Shown: positions 1 through 8,396 of the stretch, one piece after another
Numbering within the stretch: position 1 is the stretch's first letter
Layout of the letters: every line of letters starts with the position of its first letter
From: CAZSMK01 sp964608095
GTDB taxonomy: Bacteria; Sumerlaeota; Sumerlaeia; MWCT01; JAGHBZ01
Direction of reading: 5' to 3'
Assembly: GCA_964608095.1 (NCBI GenBank)
Contig: CAZSMK010000125.1
Location: forward strand, 1 to 13,582
DNA: 13,582 bases
The notes under the pieces: model-generated
Seen by the model: only the letters and a program-made list of their open reading frames with translations
What the model was told of the DNA's origin: nothing
The model's database searches: none
Program-made: the position numbers and the translations under genes

Positions 1-1614
1 TTTGTCGTTTTCGGGCTTTCGTTAGGGTATCTATCGAAGTTCAGCGGTGGGAGCGGCGCAGAGGTGTCTCTCGGTTCCGGTGAACATAAAACAAATGTGG
101 ACTTGATGGTATATCCCGGCGATTATACTATATCCGGCTCCATAACACAGTCACCTTCCGATAGTAGTGTCCCATGGTTGTGGTTATGGGCGGAATCTGA
201 AGACGAATTCACTGGAAAGATGTCTTTCGCTATGACGGATGGCAAGGGAGCATTTTCCATTCCTGTCGAAAATGGCGAGTGGGAAATCTTCCCTGAAGAC
301 CCCCAATGCAATTATCGAGGGTTAGTGAATCGTTCTGTGGATGTTATTGTCAACGGCGCAAACATTACCGATCAGAACATCTCTCTTCCTGAGGCGACTA
401 CTTATATTACGGGAACAGTAAGCCAAAAAAGCGATGGAACACCGTTGAGTGGAGTTATGCTATTTGCGGAAAACCAGCAGGAGGATATGGAACAATTTGG
501 GTATACGCACGATAATGGTGTCTACGTGTTATTTGTTACACCCGGCGAATGGAACGTAAATATAGAGGAATGTGAAGTTGTTCGGCTGGGCTACGTGTAT
601 CCATCGCCGAAGACAGTCTTACCTACCCAGGGCGTCCCATCAACCTCCGTTGATTTTGAACTCGTTAAACCTACTGCCTATATTACAGTTCAGGTCAAGG
701 AAGCCGGGACCTTAAATCCGGTGAGGGATATGGATGTATGGCTTGATGATAGCGAGTGGAATTTTATGGGTAGCTTGGAAACTAACGATATGGGCGAATG
801 TATGTTTGGTGTTATCGCGGGTTCTTATTTCGTTGGAATCGAAGATAATGACCTTGCCGAACAGGGCTACATCTTCGAGCCGTATCAGAATATCTCTATC
901 CAGAACGGCGAATCGAAAACCCTCACCTTCGACCTGCAAAAAGGCAATGCCACGTTACAGGGAGCGCTTACCAATGAGGGAAATCCGGTCTCGTTTATCA
1001 ACGTCATGTTGCTCGATGATGCAAAAAACTGGTTGGGATCTCAAGGAACTGACCAAAACGGCGAGTTTTCGTTTCCGGTTCTTGCCGGTTCCTATTATCT
1101 TCAACCGGACGGGAACCAGCTTCTCGAGAGGAATCTCATGCCTGTCGAAGCGCACCAGGCAAGCGTATCTTCTGGTGAAACAAAGACCGTTGATTTTGTT
1201 ATTCCTACGCCAGACTCTACGATTAATGTAATTATCAATGGTGAGGGAACGCCTCTCGAGAATGTTCGTGTTCATCTCAACAATCAATCGGGAACATGGC
1301 TTGGAACGCGACAAACCGATTCTTCGGGCTCGGTTGCGCTTAAGGTAATCGCGGGAACGTATGAAATCGGCTTCATGCATGACGATGCGCTTGCCCTGGA
1401 TATGCTCCCGAAACCGAACCGTGTGGTGGATATCTCGTCAGGTCAAACGCAGGATGTTGTGTTCTCTTTACGTCCCCGGGATCATCAAACAGCGGTAGAT
1501 GCCATTTTAGGCAGAATCGCGCTCGAAACAGTCGAAGAGTTTCATCTTGATATGAACGGCAATTTTAAGATCGAGATCGGTGATGTGATTGTGCTTATCA
1601 ATGACGCTCCTTAG
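1..1614 (+). CDS. Secreted multi-repeat beta-sandwich protein with dockerin-like C-terminus (5' end outside window)
   Basis: The frame is open from base 1. A GTG at 64 could start it, but codons before 64 already read like the end of a repeat (a GYLSKF stretch leading into GSGEHKTNVDLMV), so the gene almost certainly begins upstream. About five repeats of roughly 85-100 residues follow. Each has a G-x-V/L strand, a 'TDxxGxFxFxVxAGxY' core (for example WLGSQGTDQNGEFSF and WLGTRQTDSSGSVAL), and a closing 'GETKTVDF'-type strand. This is the pattern of carboxypeptidase-regulatory-like / Cna-B-like extracellular domains. The last 40 residues contain ILGRIAL and then a calcium loop, DMNGNFKIEIGD (1549-1584), with Asp/Asn at positions 1, 3, 5 and 12 as in one half of a dockerin. 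Likely role: an extracellular structural or adhesive protein; the ligand is unknown. The neighbouring secreted glycosidase fits a surface or carbohydrate theme, but no operon is evident. Family type is fairly sure, function is not. Confidence 0.8.
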   Translation, partial: FVVFGLSLGYLSKFSGGSGAEVSLGSGEHKTNVDLMVYPGDYTISGSITQSPSDSSVPWLWLWAESEDEFTGKMSFAMTDGKGAFSIPVENGEWEIFPEDPQCNYRGLVNRSVDVIVNGANITDQNISLPEATTYITGTVSQKSDGTPLSGVMLFAENQQEDMEQFGYTHDNGVYVLFVTPGEWNVNIEECEVVRLGYVYPSPKTVLPTQGVPSTSVDFELVKPTAYITVQVKEAGTLNPVRDMDVWLDDSEWNFMGSLETNDMGECMFGVIAGSYFVGIEDNDLAEQGYIFEPYQNISIQNGESKTLTFDLQKGNATLQGALTNEGNPVSFINVMLLDDAKNWLGSQGTDQNGEFSFPVLAGSYYLQPDGNQLLERNLMPVEAHQASVSSGETKTVDFVIPTPDSTINVIINGEGTPLENVRVHLNNQSGTWLGTRQTDSSGSVALKVIAGTYEIGFMHDDALALDMLPKPNRVVDISSGQTQDVVFSLRPRDHQTAVDAILGRIALETVEEFHLDMNGNFKIEIGDVIVLINDAP

Positions 1615-1701
1615 TCTTTCCATTTAGATGCCTGTTGAATGAACACGGTGGGAAGTCTCAGATAAAAAACCAACCCGGAAGTACCTAAACTGTAAACTGA
1701 A

Positions 1702-1716
1702 GGTCTGACCCCGCTA
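1702..1716 (-). repeat. GGGGTCAGA element (copy A) overlapping a stop codon
   Basis: On the minus strand GGGGTCAGA (plus-strand TCTGACCCC at 1704-1712) lies one base after the TAG stop of the methyltransferase gene. An A-run just upstream supplies that gene's final Lys codons. Bases 1702-1710 form a GGTC-T-GACC palindrome. The same nine bases recur at 12866-12874, also just after a minus-strand stop codon. The nature of the element is not known from the sequence; a dispersed palindromic repeat of REP type is one possibility. Confidence 0.4.
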
Positions 1717-2454
1717 TTTTTTTTCTGCCAGGCTGAGGAGGGAGACGCCGAAGGGGATGTTCACTCGGCGAACAATCCATGCCTCGACCTCTAATAATTT
1801 GATCAGCAATTGATTGATTGCGTTCGGCAAAACAATAAGGTGTGTCTTTGGTTTCTTATTAGGCTTGAGTGTTTTCTGAAGAATACGGAAGAGCAGTATC
1901 GGTAAGAACATGAAGCTTATACAAAAACTTAATTTCAGGGGAGTAAACCCCGTGGATGTTATTAGTTCGCGGAACTGCCGTTTGGAATAGCGACGACTAT
2001 GATGGAGCGCTTCATCATGTTCGCTCCATAGATATTGATAAGCCGGGACCGTCGTCATTACCTTACCGCCCGGGCGACATATCCTGTGTATCTCTCTCAT
2101 CAGGGCGTAGTCGTCTGGTATGTGTTCCAGTAGGTCCAGCGCAAAAATGAGGTCAAAACTATTATCTTTGAATGGGAGCGTGCTGACATCGGCGCAGACC
2201 AGGTCCTTAATCCCCCTCTTCTTGCAAAACGAAAGCGCCAATAAAGAGAAGTCAACGCCCGTTGTCAGGGTATAACTATTCAACTCGGATAAGATCAGTC
2301 CTGTTCCACAACCCAGGTCGACCGCTTTTTCCCCTTTCATCGAATCAGGCGACATATACTTATCAAGTATGGAGAAGATTATACTTTTCCGTCCCTGGAA
2401 CCACCAGTAGGTGTCCTCGAAGCGGTACATCTTTTCATATTCTGCTTCTTGCAT
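1714..2454 (-). CDS. Class I SAM-dependent methyltransferase (polysaccharide-island type)
   Basis: A 246-residue protein with a Rossmann methyltransferase core. Motif I is VDLGCGTG (residues 45-52), the acidic residue after strand 2 is in GVDFS (66-70), motif II is around CADVSTLPF, and motif IV is LIFALDLLEHI (102-112). RPGGKVMTTVPAY (127-139) is the post-motif typical of UbiE/Methyltransf_11 proteins. The N-terminus (YEKMYRFEDTYWWFQGR) matches methyltransferases often found in O-antigen and exopolysaccharide clusters. A hydrophobic stretch at about 174-192 may be a membrane-associated helix. The C-terminal NIPFGVSLLSLAEKK is also characteristic of this group. It probably methylates a sugar or lipid-linked intermediate; the substrate cannot be read from sequence. 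There is no clear Shine-Dalgarno before the ATG. The gene is divergent from the glycosidase at 2675, and its stop lies inside the GGGGTCAGA element. Confidence 0.85.
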   Translation of the reverse strand: MQEAEYEKMYRFEDTYWWFQGRKSIIFSILDKYMSPDSMKGEKAVDLGCGTGLILSELNSYTLTTGVDFSLLALSFCKKRGIKDLVCADVSTLPFKDNSFDLIFALDLLEHIPDDYALMREIHRICRPGGKVMTTVPAYQYLWSEHDEALHHSRRYSKRQFRELITSTGFTPLKLSFCISFMFLPILLFRILQKTLKPNKKPKTHLIVLPNAINQLLIKLLEVEAWIVRRVNIPFGVSLLSLAEKK

Positions 2455-2471
2455 CTTGAGGTCACATCATT

Positions 2472-2499
2472 TTTGCGATAAATATTTTGAATGCGCAAA
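2472..2499. promoter_or_regulatory. Inverted repeat in divergent intergenic region (possible operator)
   Basis: TTTGCG (2472-2477) and CGCAAA (2494-2499) form a 6-base inverted repeat around a 16-base AT-rich spacer. It sits 18 bases upstream of the methyltransferase start, in the 220-base divergent gap shared with the glycosidase gene. A second, near-perfect 11-base palindrome, GATAA-A-TTATC, lies at 2547-2557. Either could be a regulator site. The assignment rests on symmetry and position alone. Confidence 0.25.
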
Positions 2500-2674
2500 C
2501 CATAAGAAGATAGAGTAGAATAAATTGTTATACACCCGTGCTACAAGATAAATTATCAAGAGGAGATTCTTGTTGAGTATGCGTTATTCATGCCGGGGGC
2601 AGAAAAAACTTGCATCTCTACAAGTGAAGGCGAAGTTTATATTTCTTTTAACTACGTTTAGAAGAGGATAATAG

Positions 2675-5197
2675 ATGATGGCAATATTATACAGAGTGTG
2701 TTTTCTTTTCTGTGCAATGTTCTTTCTCCCTGCATTGTTATGGGCGGGGAATTCATCGGTCTCTGTGCTTCAAGATGAGGGGCTTGCCATTGCATTGGAA
2801 GGCGAGAAATGTGTTCTGAAAATAACTCTTCCGAAAGATTTACAAAAAGACCTCCTGACCACCTCCAAAATTCGTATAATGGATCATCTTGAAAGAGAAG
2901 TGTTATCGCAGAACGTAAAATCATCAGCGCAACGAGTTATAGAAATTCCCCTCACTATCGAGCGTAGAGGATATTTTCGTGCTTTTGCTACGGTCTCAGA
3001 TAAGGACGGAAAAGAGGTTGTATCGGGAGAGACATCCTTTGCTATTGTGCCTGACGTGGAACTTAACCGCCTGTCGCCAAACTCGCCGTTTGGCATCGGA
3101 GCGTATTATGTCGTTCGGTTCAATCCAGAGCAACTCGAAATCGCGGCACGGTTACAGAAAAGGCTTGGTGCGGCATGGAATCGCGATGAATTGCTTTGGG
3201 ACCTTTGCGAACCGGAACCCGATAAATGGCAATGGGAAAAATTCGACCGCGCCGTCGAGGCATGCCGCCGAAATAATATCTTGGTTATGGGTTTGCTCGA
3301 TTATTGGGGCAAATGGACTACACCCCTCACTGAGAAAGGATATCGGGATTACGCCCATTATGCCTGCACAATGGTTGCGCGCTATCGTCCCGGCGGCGAG
3401 TTTGCTCAATCTAAAAGATGGAAGGATAAATACGGAATTCGCTACTGGGAGATATGGAACGAGCCGGCGACGTTCTGGACAGGAAGCGGCGAGCAATTTG
3501 GGTCGCTCTTGAAGCATGCCTACGCGTCAATAAAATCTGCGGATCCTACGGCGCATGTCTTTTTTGACAACTGGGGCGAACAATTCGATGCAGCCGTAAT
3601 AGCCACCGCGGGAAGGGATAGTTTCGATGGCATAGCGCCTCATTTTTATTGTCCGCCTCGCAGCCCTGAAGACGGCGAGATCGATCAGGCAATGAAGAAG
3701 ACTGTTGAGTTTTATCGTTCCCGCGGGATAAGCCGCCCTTTCTGGATCACGGAGATGGGCTGGCCCGCCGATAATTCGCTCGTGCGACAGAACGACCAGG
3801 CCCGTTTCCTTGTTCGCTCATATATCCTTGCTTTCGCCGCAGGAATTGACAAGGTCTTCTGGTATAATTTCGTCAATGACGGTATGAACAAAGAGGTGTT
3901 GGAATACGGCGTGTTGAATCGGGAAGATTTCACGCCGAAAGTCGCCTATCCCGCATACGTGGCTATGGTCGAGCGTCTTTCGAATAGAGAATTTTCCCGG
4001 CAGGTAAAAACACCTGAGCCGCTACGGATATATATCTTTCATGGCGATTCGGCTGCCCTCGCGGTAGTGTGGAGTTTGAACGCCAATGGTTCACTGTATG
4101 TATCTCTGCCTGCTGACAAAGTTCGCCTCTACGATATGATGGGAAACAGCCTTAAAATGGAGCAAGTCGATCGCGCCACATTTGCCGTACCGTTATCTCC
4201 TGAGCCGGTCTATATGGAAGCGGAGATCGACAAGGAAACGTTTGCAACGAGCCTTGACGAATCTGAAGTTCGCGGAATTGCCCTCCTCAACATGGATATC
4301 CTGCCGCTCGTAGGTTCACTTGATAAAGGCACGTCCGTCTGTGTCGAGATAGAAAACTATTCTCGTAAAGCGGTAAGGGGAACATTGAACATAACACCAC
4401 CTGCAGGCTGGAGCGCGAAAACTTCAGAAAGGACATTTCCTCCGATTCAGCCGGGTGAAAAAACAACGGTGTGTGTCGAGTTTACTGAATGTATGCGACA
4501 GACGGGTAATATATACCATATTGAAGTAGTTGCTAAGACCGATGATGGCAACGAAATGAAGATTTCGGAAGACCTTTACGAACTTGTGGCGACCCGCGGC
4601 AATCCGATTGTTGACGGCAATCTCGGTGAATGGGAGTCGGCGCGATGGGTCTCCCTTAATCGCGAAAGGCAGGCTGTGGGGCTACAGCCTTACGCCGACT
4701 GGAACATCAGCGCTCGCATAGCTACACAATGGAATGAAAAGGGATTCTTTTTTGCCGGAGTTGTACAGGATAACCGCTTTTATCAACCTCATTCCGGCGA
4801 CCTCGTCTGGATGGGGGACAATTTTCAACTTGCCTTTGATACCACCCTGAATCGGAATTCCACACATGAGCATCCGGGGGAGTACCTTTATGGTCTGAGC
4901 TTGACTGATAAAGGCGAAGAAATGTTTCGTTGGCGGGGAGGCTCGCAGCCACCTTCTCTTGTTGACGATGGCGTATTGAAAGTAAAAAGGGTCGATGAAC
5001 ATACTACGAGTTACGAATGTTTTATTCCTGAAAAGCATCTTAGTCCTCTCGAATTTAAAGCCGGTGTCCGGTTTGGGTTCTCCTTTATTCTCAACGACAA
5101 CGACGGTGGGGGTAGGCGAGGATGGCTTGAGTGGACGCCCGGAATCGGCACAGGTTTTAATTCAAAATACTTTACCATCTGGACCCTGGCAAGATAA
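2675..5197 (+). CDS. Secreted clan GH-A glycoside hydrolase with NEW3-like and CBM9-like domains
   Basis: An 840-residue protein. Residues 1-24 are a Sec signal peptide (hydrophobic run to LLWAG, no lipobox cysteine). About 25-130 form an N-terminal beta domain. About 135-440 form a (beta/alpha)8 barrel with the acid/base pair WNEP (Glu263) and a nucleophile in WITEMGWPA (Glu360), plus APHFY (His323) between them. This spacing is as expected for retaining clan GH-A enzymes, with resemblance to GH39/GH5-like proteins. About 441-530 is a small beta domain. About 540-625 is a NEW3-like domain (GTLNITPPAGWSAK...IQPGEKTTV). About 641-838 is a CBM9-like domain opening with VDGNLGEWESARW. It should hydrolyse an extracellular or periplasmic polysaccharide; specificity is unknown. 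The ATG at 2675 follows AGAGG at a good distance; an in-frame stop at 2669-2671 excludes an earlier start. Confidence 0.88.
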   Translation: MMAILYRVCFLFCAMFFLPALLWAGNSSVSVLQDEGLAIALEGEKCVLKITLPKDLQKDLLTTSKIRIMDHLEREVLSQNVKSSAQRVIEIPLTIERRGYFRAFATVSDKDGKEVVSGETSFAIVPDVELNRLSPNSPFGIGAYYVVRFNPEQLEIAARLQKRLGAAWNRDELLWDLCEPEPDKWQWEKFDRAVEACRRNNILVMGLLDYWGKWTTPLTEKGYRDYAHYACTMVARYRPGGEFAQSKRWKDKYGIRYWEIWNEPATFWTGSGEQFGSLLKHAYASIKSADPTAHVFFDNWGEQFDAAVIATAGRDSFDGIAPHFYCPPRSPEDGEIDQAMKKTVEFYRSRGISRPFWITEMGWPADNSLVRQNDQARFLVRSYILAFAAGIDKVFWYNFVNDGMNKEVLEYGVLNREDFTPKVAYPAYVAMVERLSNREFSRQVKTPEPLRIYIFHGDSAALAVVWSLNANGSLYVSLPADKVRLYDMMGNSLKMEQVDRATFAVPLSPEPVYMEAEIDKETFATSLDESEVRGIALLNMDILPLVGSLDKGTSVCVEIENYSRKAVRGTLNITPPAGWSAKTSERTFPPIQPGEKTTVCVEFTECMRQTGNIYHIEVVAKTDDGNEMKISEDLYELVATRGNPIVDGNLGEWESARWVSLNRERQAVGLQPYADWNISARIATQWNEKGFFFAGVVQDNRFYQPHSGDLVWMGDNFQLAFDTTLNRNSTHEHPGEYLYGLSLTDKGEEMFRWRGGSQPPSLVDDGVLKVKRVDEHTTSYECFIPEKHLSPLEFKAGVRFGFSFILNDNDGGGRRGWLEWTPGIGTGFNSKYFTIWTLAR

Positions 5198-5520
5198 CGT
5201 CTCCTGACAGCGCGAAGCCGAATGAACTCGACAACCCAACCTGAAATGTTACTTCGGAGACAAGAGGCTAACCATCGAAAACCTCGAGCGAACTATTAGA
5301 CAAGGGAAGAAGTACAACCCTTGAGGTTTGAGAGGCTTTCCGACAATTAAATTTGGATTGGGCAGACATGTTTGCGCTTTTCAAGGGCGCGACATGTTGA
5401 CCATTTAAAGTGATGGTGTCTGCTTGCAGCCATAAGCCACCGCACTCCCCAAAAGGACACTTAGTATTTGCTTTTTTATCTATTTTTTGAATTATCCAAC
5501 AGATTCTTTGGCTCCGAACC
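5198..5520. other. Convergent intergenic region with inverted repeats and a possible gene remnant
   Basis: No intact gene is seen in these 323 bases, which lie between the 3' ends of the glycosidase and the ligase operon. Two structures stand out. In the first, ACATGT-TT-GCGC (5366-5377) pairs with GCGC-G-ACATGT (5387-5397) around a 9-base loop. In the second, AACCTC (5280-5285) and CAAGGG (5301-5306) can both pair with the contiguous CCCTTGAGGTT at 5318-5328. Neither has a clear T-run, so they are not textbook terminators. From 5226 to 5408 one frame is open except for a single TGA (5322-5324) and reads like protein (around YFGDKRLTIENLERTIRQG), which suggests a decayed coding fragment. I cannot name its family. 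Confidence 0.4.
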
Positions 5521-6882
5521 TCACTGGTTGAAGGCGTTACGGAGTTTGGTTCGCTGCTGTTCAGAGATAAAGCGACGGCGTTTTCCTACTTCGGTCGGGC
5601 TCACGGAATCGACAAAGTGGACATTGATTACGACTCCAGCACCCAGGATTTTTTTAAATTCAGCGGAAAGATCTTTTGCAATAGCATCGCGGTCTGTATC
5701 CGGTTTGACCACCAATTCAACACGAACATGGGCAGGCGTGGTCTGCTGAACTTGAAATTGCAGCACATCGGTGTATTTCAGAAAAACCGCTCCAATCTGC
5801 TGCGAATGTACAGGAACGCCTCCGGTTGTTTCAAGAAAGTCATCGGCTCTTCCCTGTGGGAAAGAAAGCCGTGGAAGCGTCCTGCCACAAGGGCATGGTT
5901 CCTTGATCATTCGACCGACATCGCCGATTTTGTAATTTAAGAGCACGGTGCCGCGGTTGTAAAGATTGGAAATCACTATCTCGCCCTCATCACCTTCAGA
6001 AACCGGATTTCCTTCGTCATCGACAATGCGCACGTCATAGTAATCGATATTTAGATGTAGTCCTTCATGCTGTTCACATTCAAATGCGATTTTAGGCGCT
6101 TCTACGGTCTGGTACCAACCGAACACAGGTATACGGTATTTATTGAGAATAATCTTCCTGACAGTCTCGGAGAGAGTATCTGAACTGTATATGATTGCCT
6201 GAGGACGATGCATTGTTTCGCCGGTTGTTTCAAGATGGTAAAACAATAACTCCAGATAAGAACCGTAACAAAATATGACATCAGGCTGAAACTCATTAAT
6301 CAACCGGACATTTTTTTCCGTTGGGTGAAAGAGCGAAAGCCACCGGCGTTTTATCCTGAAAGGAGAAGGAATCCAGGCTTTTGCGTGCCAGAAAGCGCTG
6401 ACTTCCTGGATCGACGAGACGCCCGGTGCAAACATCACTTCTTTGTAACCGAACCGTTTACCGATTTGTTTTGTCACAACATGGGCGCCTCGTTCTCCAT
6501 GAACCGCGCTCTGAAAAAGCGAACGCGTATCATGATAGATATCTTTGGGTTCGCCGGTACTGCCTCCGGTTCGAAGATGTAATAAGTTCCTGAGAGGGTA
6601 TGTTTCTGAGACAAAGATAAGAGGATTCTCCTGTACATTCCTGTGTTCAATCAAAGGCAACAATTGTAGATCGTGTGTCGTTTGGATATCTTCAGGTTTT
6701 ATTCCGCGCGTGGATTTTAGCTCTTTATAAAAAGGTACATTCTTGAATGCAAAATCCACGATATAACGTAGCCGGCGCTCACGGGCTCTCTCTATATCTT
6801 TCAGTGCTTTGTAGGGATATCTCTTTTGCTGAACTGAATTAAGAGCAAGGTAAGTTGTCCAATAAAGGCGGTTGAAAATCAT
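5521..6882 (-). CDS. PaaK/CapK-family AMP-forming acyl ligase-like protein (paralogue 2)
   Basis: A 453-residue member of the phenylacetate-CoA ligase / coenzyme F390 synthetase-like branch of the ANL adenylation superfamily. The P-loop-like signature TGGSTGEPK is at 105-113. The A5-like aromatic motif is near FGWYQTVE (254-261), and the ATP-ribose Asp is in YKIGDVGR (317-324). The PCPCGRTLPRL signature (329-339) is typical of the family. A C-terminal VGKRRRFISE carries the expected catalytic Lys. It is predicted to adenylate a carboxylate and transfer the acyl group to a thiol or amine. Such genes are common in exopolysaccharide clusters (CapK-like), where the true substrate is usually unknown. 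Its start overlaps the upstream paralogue's stop by one base (TAATG), preceded by GAGGG, so the pair is translationally coupled. Confidence 0.87.
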   Translation of the reverse strand: MIFNRLYWTTYLALNSVQQKRYPYKALKDIERARERRLRYIVDFAFKNVPFYKELKSTRGIKPEDIQTTHDLQLLPLIEHRNVQENPLIFVSETYPLRNLLHLRTGGSTGEPKDIYHDTRSLFQSAVHGERGAHVVTKQIGKRFGYKEVMFAPGVSSIQEVSAFWHAKAWIPSPFRIKRRWLSLFHPTEKNVRLINEFQPDVIFCYGSYLELLFYHLETTGETMHRPQAIIYSSDTLSETVRKIILNKYRIPVFGWYQTVEAPKIAFECEQHEGLHLNIDYYDVRIVDDEGNPVSEGDEGEIVISNLYNRGTVLLNYKIGDVGRMIKEPCPCGRTLPRLSFPQGRADDFLETTGGVPVHSQQIGAVFLKYTDVLQFQVQQTTPAHVRVELVVKPDTDRDAIAKDLSAEFKKILGAGVVINVHFVDSVSPTEVGKRRRFISEQQRTKLRNAFNQ

Positions 6883-8273
6883 TACCTTTCCCTCGCATGA
6901 TGATCCTTTTTATCAGAATCTGCCGGGAGGTTCAGCATGGTTCGCCCGTGCATAGAAATCACCGAGCGGAACTTTCCGCCCGCTGTTCGTTGAATTGTAT
7001 CCACAAAAAAAATATCCAGAACAACTCCGTCTCCAAGCCGCTGTGCAAATTCTTTGCGCAGCAATTCCTCGATGGTTCGCCGATTGCATGTTGTTGAAAC
7101 CACCAAAAAGATTTTTATATGCGTCGTGGATTCCTGGACAATCTGATATTTCCAGACATCCTCCTGCACTCCAAGTATATTACGCACCGTAGAGGCGTGT
7201 ACAATATCGCCGGAGGGAAGTTCGATAAAATCATCGATTCTGCCCGTGGGAAATGTCATCAGGGGGAGTGTTCTCCCGCAAGGGCAGGGTTCCGGTAGAA
7301 TGGAAGCCACGTCGCCTAAACGATAGTTGAGCAACACAGTTGCGTGGTTTATCAGATTGGAAATAACGACCTCGCCTTCTTCGCCGGGCGCCAAGGTTCT
7401 TCCCTCTGCATCTACAATTCGTACCGGACAATAGTCGATGTTCAAATGCAATCCTTTATGATGTTCACATTCAAAACCGATTTTGATCATCTCGACCGCT
7501 TGATAGATACTGAATACCGGAATCCCGTACTTTTCCATGATCAACCGCCTGATGGAATCCGGCATCCCGTCGGAAGAGTAGGTAACAACCTTTGGGCGAT
7601 GAAATTCGGCTCCGGTGCGTTCGATATAAGCAAAAAGCATCGATATATAAGAGCCGAAACCATGGATTTCGTCTGGTTTGAATTCATTGATACGTGCGAG
7701 GTTTTTTGCCGGTGTCTCGACGAGGGGTAAAATCTGGCGTTTAATTCGAAGCGAGGAAGGGAAGAGTGCATTCTTGTGCCAGAATTTTCTTACATTTTGG
7801 GTCGAACTATGGGTGGGTGCAATATACGTTTCCCTGTAGCCGAAGGGTTTCTGGATGATGTTAGTAAAAATGCGTCGGGCACGTTCGCCGTGCGCAGCGC
7901 TGAGAAAAAGTGAGCGGTTGTCGTGATACATAGGGCAAGGTTCACCCGTGCTGCCTGCGCTTTTTGTCCGAAAATAATGTGCCGCGGGATATTCTGTTGA
8001 TAGAAACGATTCCGGTTTTTCTTTTAAATCACGACGTTCGATTATGGGTAGTTTCTCGAGGTCTTCTGCACTCCGGATATCCGCAGCGCCCAGTCCCGTC
8101 CTTTTTTGAATATCCCGGTAAAAGGGGACGTACCGAAATGCGTACTTGACGATTTCTCGAAGCCGGCGGGTTTGAGCGCGCCGGATTGCTTCGTACGGTT
8201 TGAAAGGATAGCGCGCCTGCCCAATCATATTATACGCAAGGTATGCGCTCCAGTAAATGCGTCTCGTTATCAT
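6882..8273 (-). CDS. PaaK/CapK-family AMP-forming acyl ligase-like protein (paralogue 1)
   Basis: A 463-residue paralogue of the gene immediately downstream, colinear over the full length from IYWSAYLAYN at the N-terminus. Motifs: SAGSTGEPC at 105-113 in the phosphate-binding loop (Cys where the paralogue has Lys), SIYQAVE aromatic motif, YRLGDVAS with the ribose-binding Asp, PCPCGRTLPLMTFPTGR, and a C-terminal GGKFRSVIS with the catalytic Lys. All core catalytic residues appear intact, so both copies may be active on different acyl substrates. It is the first gene of a two-gene minus-strand operon, divergent from the GT-C glycosyltransferase at 8397. The Shine-Dalgarno before the ATG is weak. 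The C-terminal tail (DKKDHHARER) is extra relative to its paralogue. PaaK/CapK-like assignment is firm; substrate is unknown. Confidence 0.87.
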   Translation of the reverse strand: MITRRIYWSAYLAYNMIGQARYPFKPYEAIRRAQTRRLREIVKYAFRYVPFYRDIQKRTGLGAADIRSAEDLEKLPIIERRDLKEKPESFLSTEYPAAHYFRTKSAGSTGEPCPMYHDNRSLFLSAAHGERARRIFTNIIQKPFGYRETYIAPTHSSTQNVRKFWHKNALFPSSLRIKRQILPLVETPAKNLARINEFKPDEIHGFGSYISMLFAYIERTGAEFHRPKVVTYSSDGMPDSIRRLIMEKYGIPVFSIYQAVEMIKIGFECEHHKGLHLNIDYCPVRIVDAEGRTLAPGEEGEVVISNLINHATVLLNYRLGDVASILPEPCPCGRTLPLMTFPTGRIDDFIELPSGDIVHASTVRNILGVQEDVWKYQIVQESTTHIKIFLVVSTTCNRRTIEELLRKEFAQRLGDGVVLDIFFVDTIQRTAGGKFRSVISMHGRTMLNLPADSDKKDHHARER

Positions 8274-8306
8274 ATCTTTATTTATTCGCCTTGTGTACGC
8301 TCATTA

Positions 8307-8336
8307 ATTGTAGGATGTTCGTGTTATGTATTTTAA
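8307..8336 (-). promoter_or_regulatory. Candidate sigma-70-type promoter for the ligase pair
   Basis: Reading the minus strand, TTAAAA (plus 8331-8336) is followed after 18 bases by TACAAT (plus 8307-8312). The -10 matches consensus at five of six positions and the -35 at four of six. It lies about 34 bases upstream of the ATG at 8273 and back to back with the plus-strand promoter. Confidence 0.35.
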
Positions 8337-8337
8337 T

Positions 8338-8366
8338 TTGCAACACCTTTTCCTCATACCTATACT
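8338..8366 (+). promoter_or_regulatory. Candidate sigma-70-type promoter for the GT-C glycosyltransferase
   Basis: TTGCAA (8338-8343), a 17-base spacer and TATACT (8361-8366) give a good sigma-70-like promoter, with five of six -10 positions matching. The start codon at 8397 is about 30 bases past the -10, implying a short leader with little room for a Shine-Dalgarno; none is visible. Confidence 0.55.
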
Positions 8367-8396
8367 GGTGTCAGTTTTCTTAAAGTATACACAATA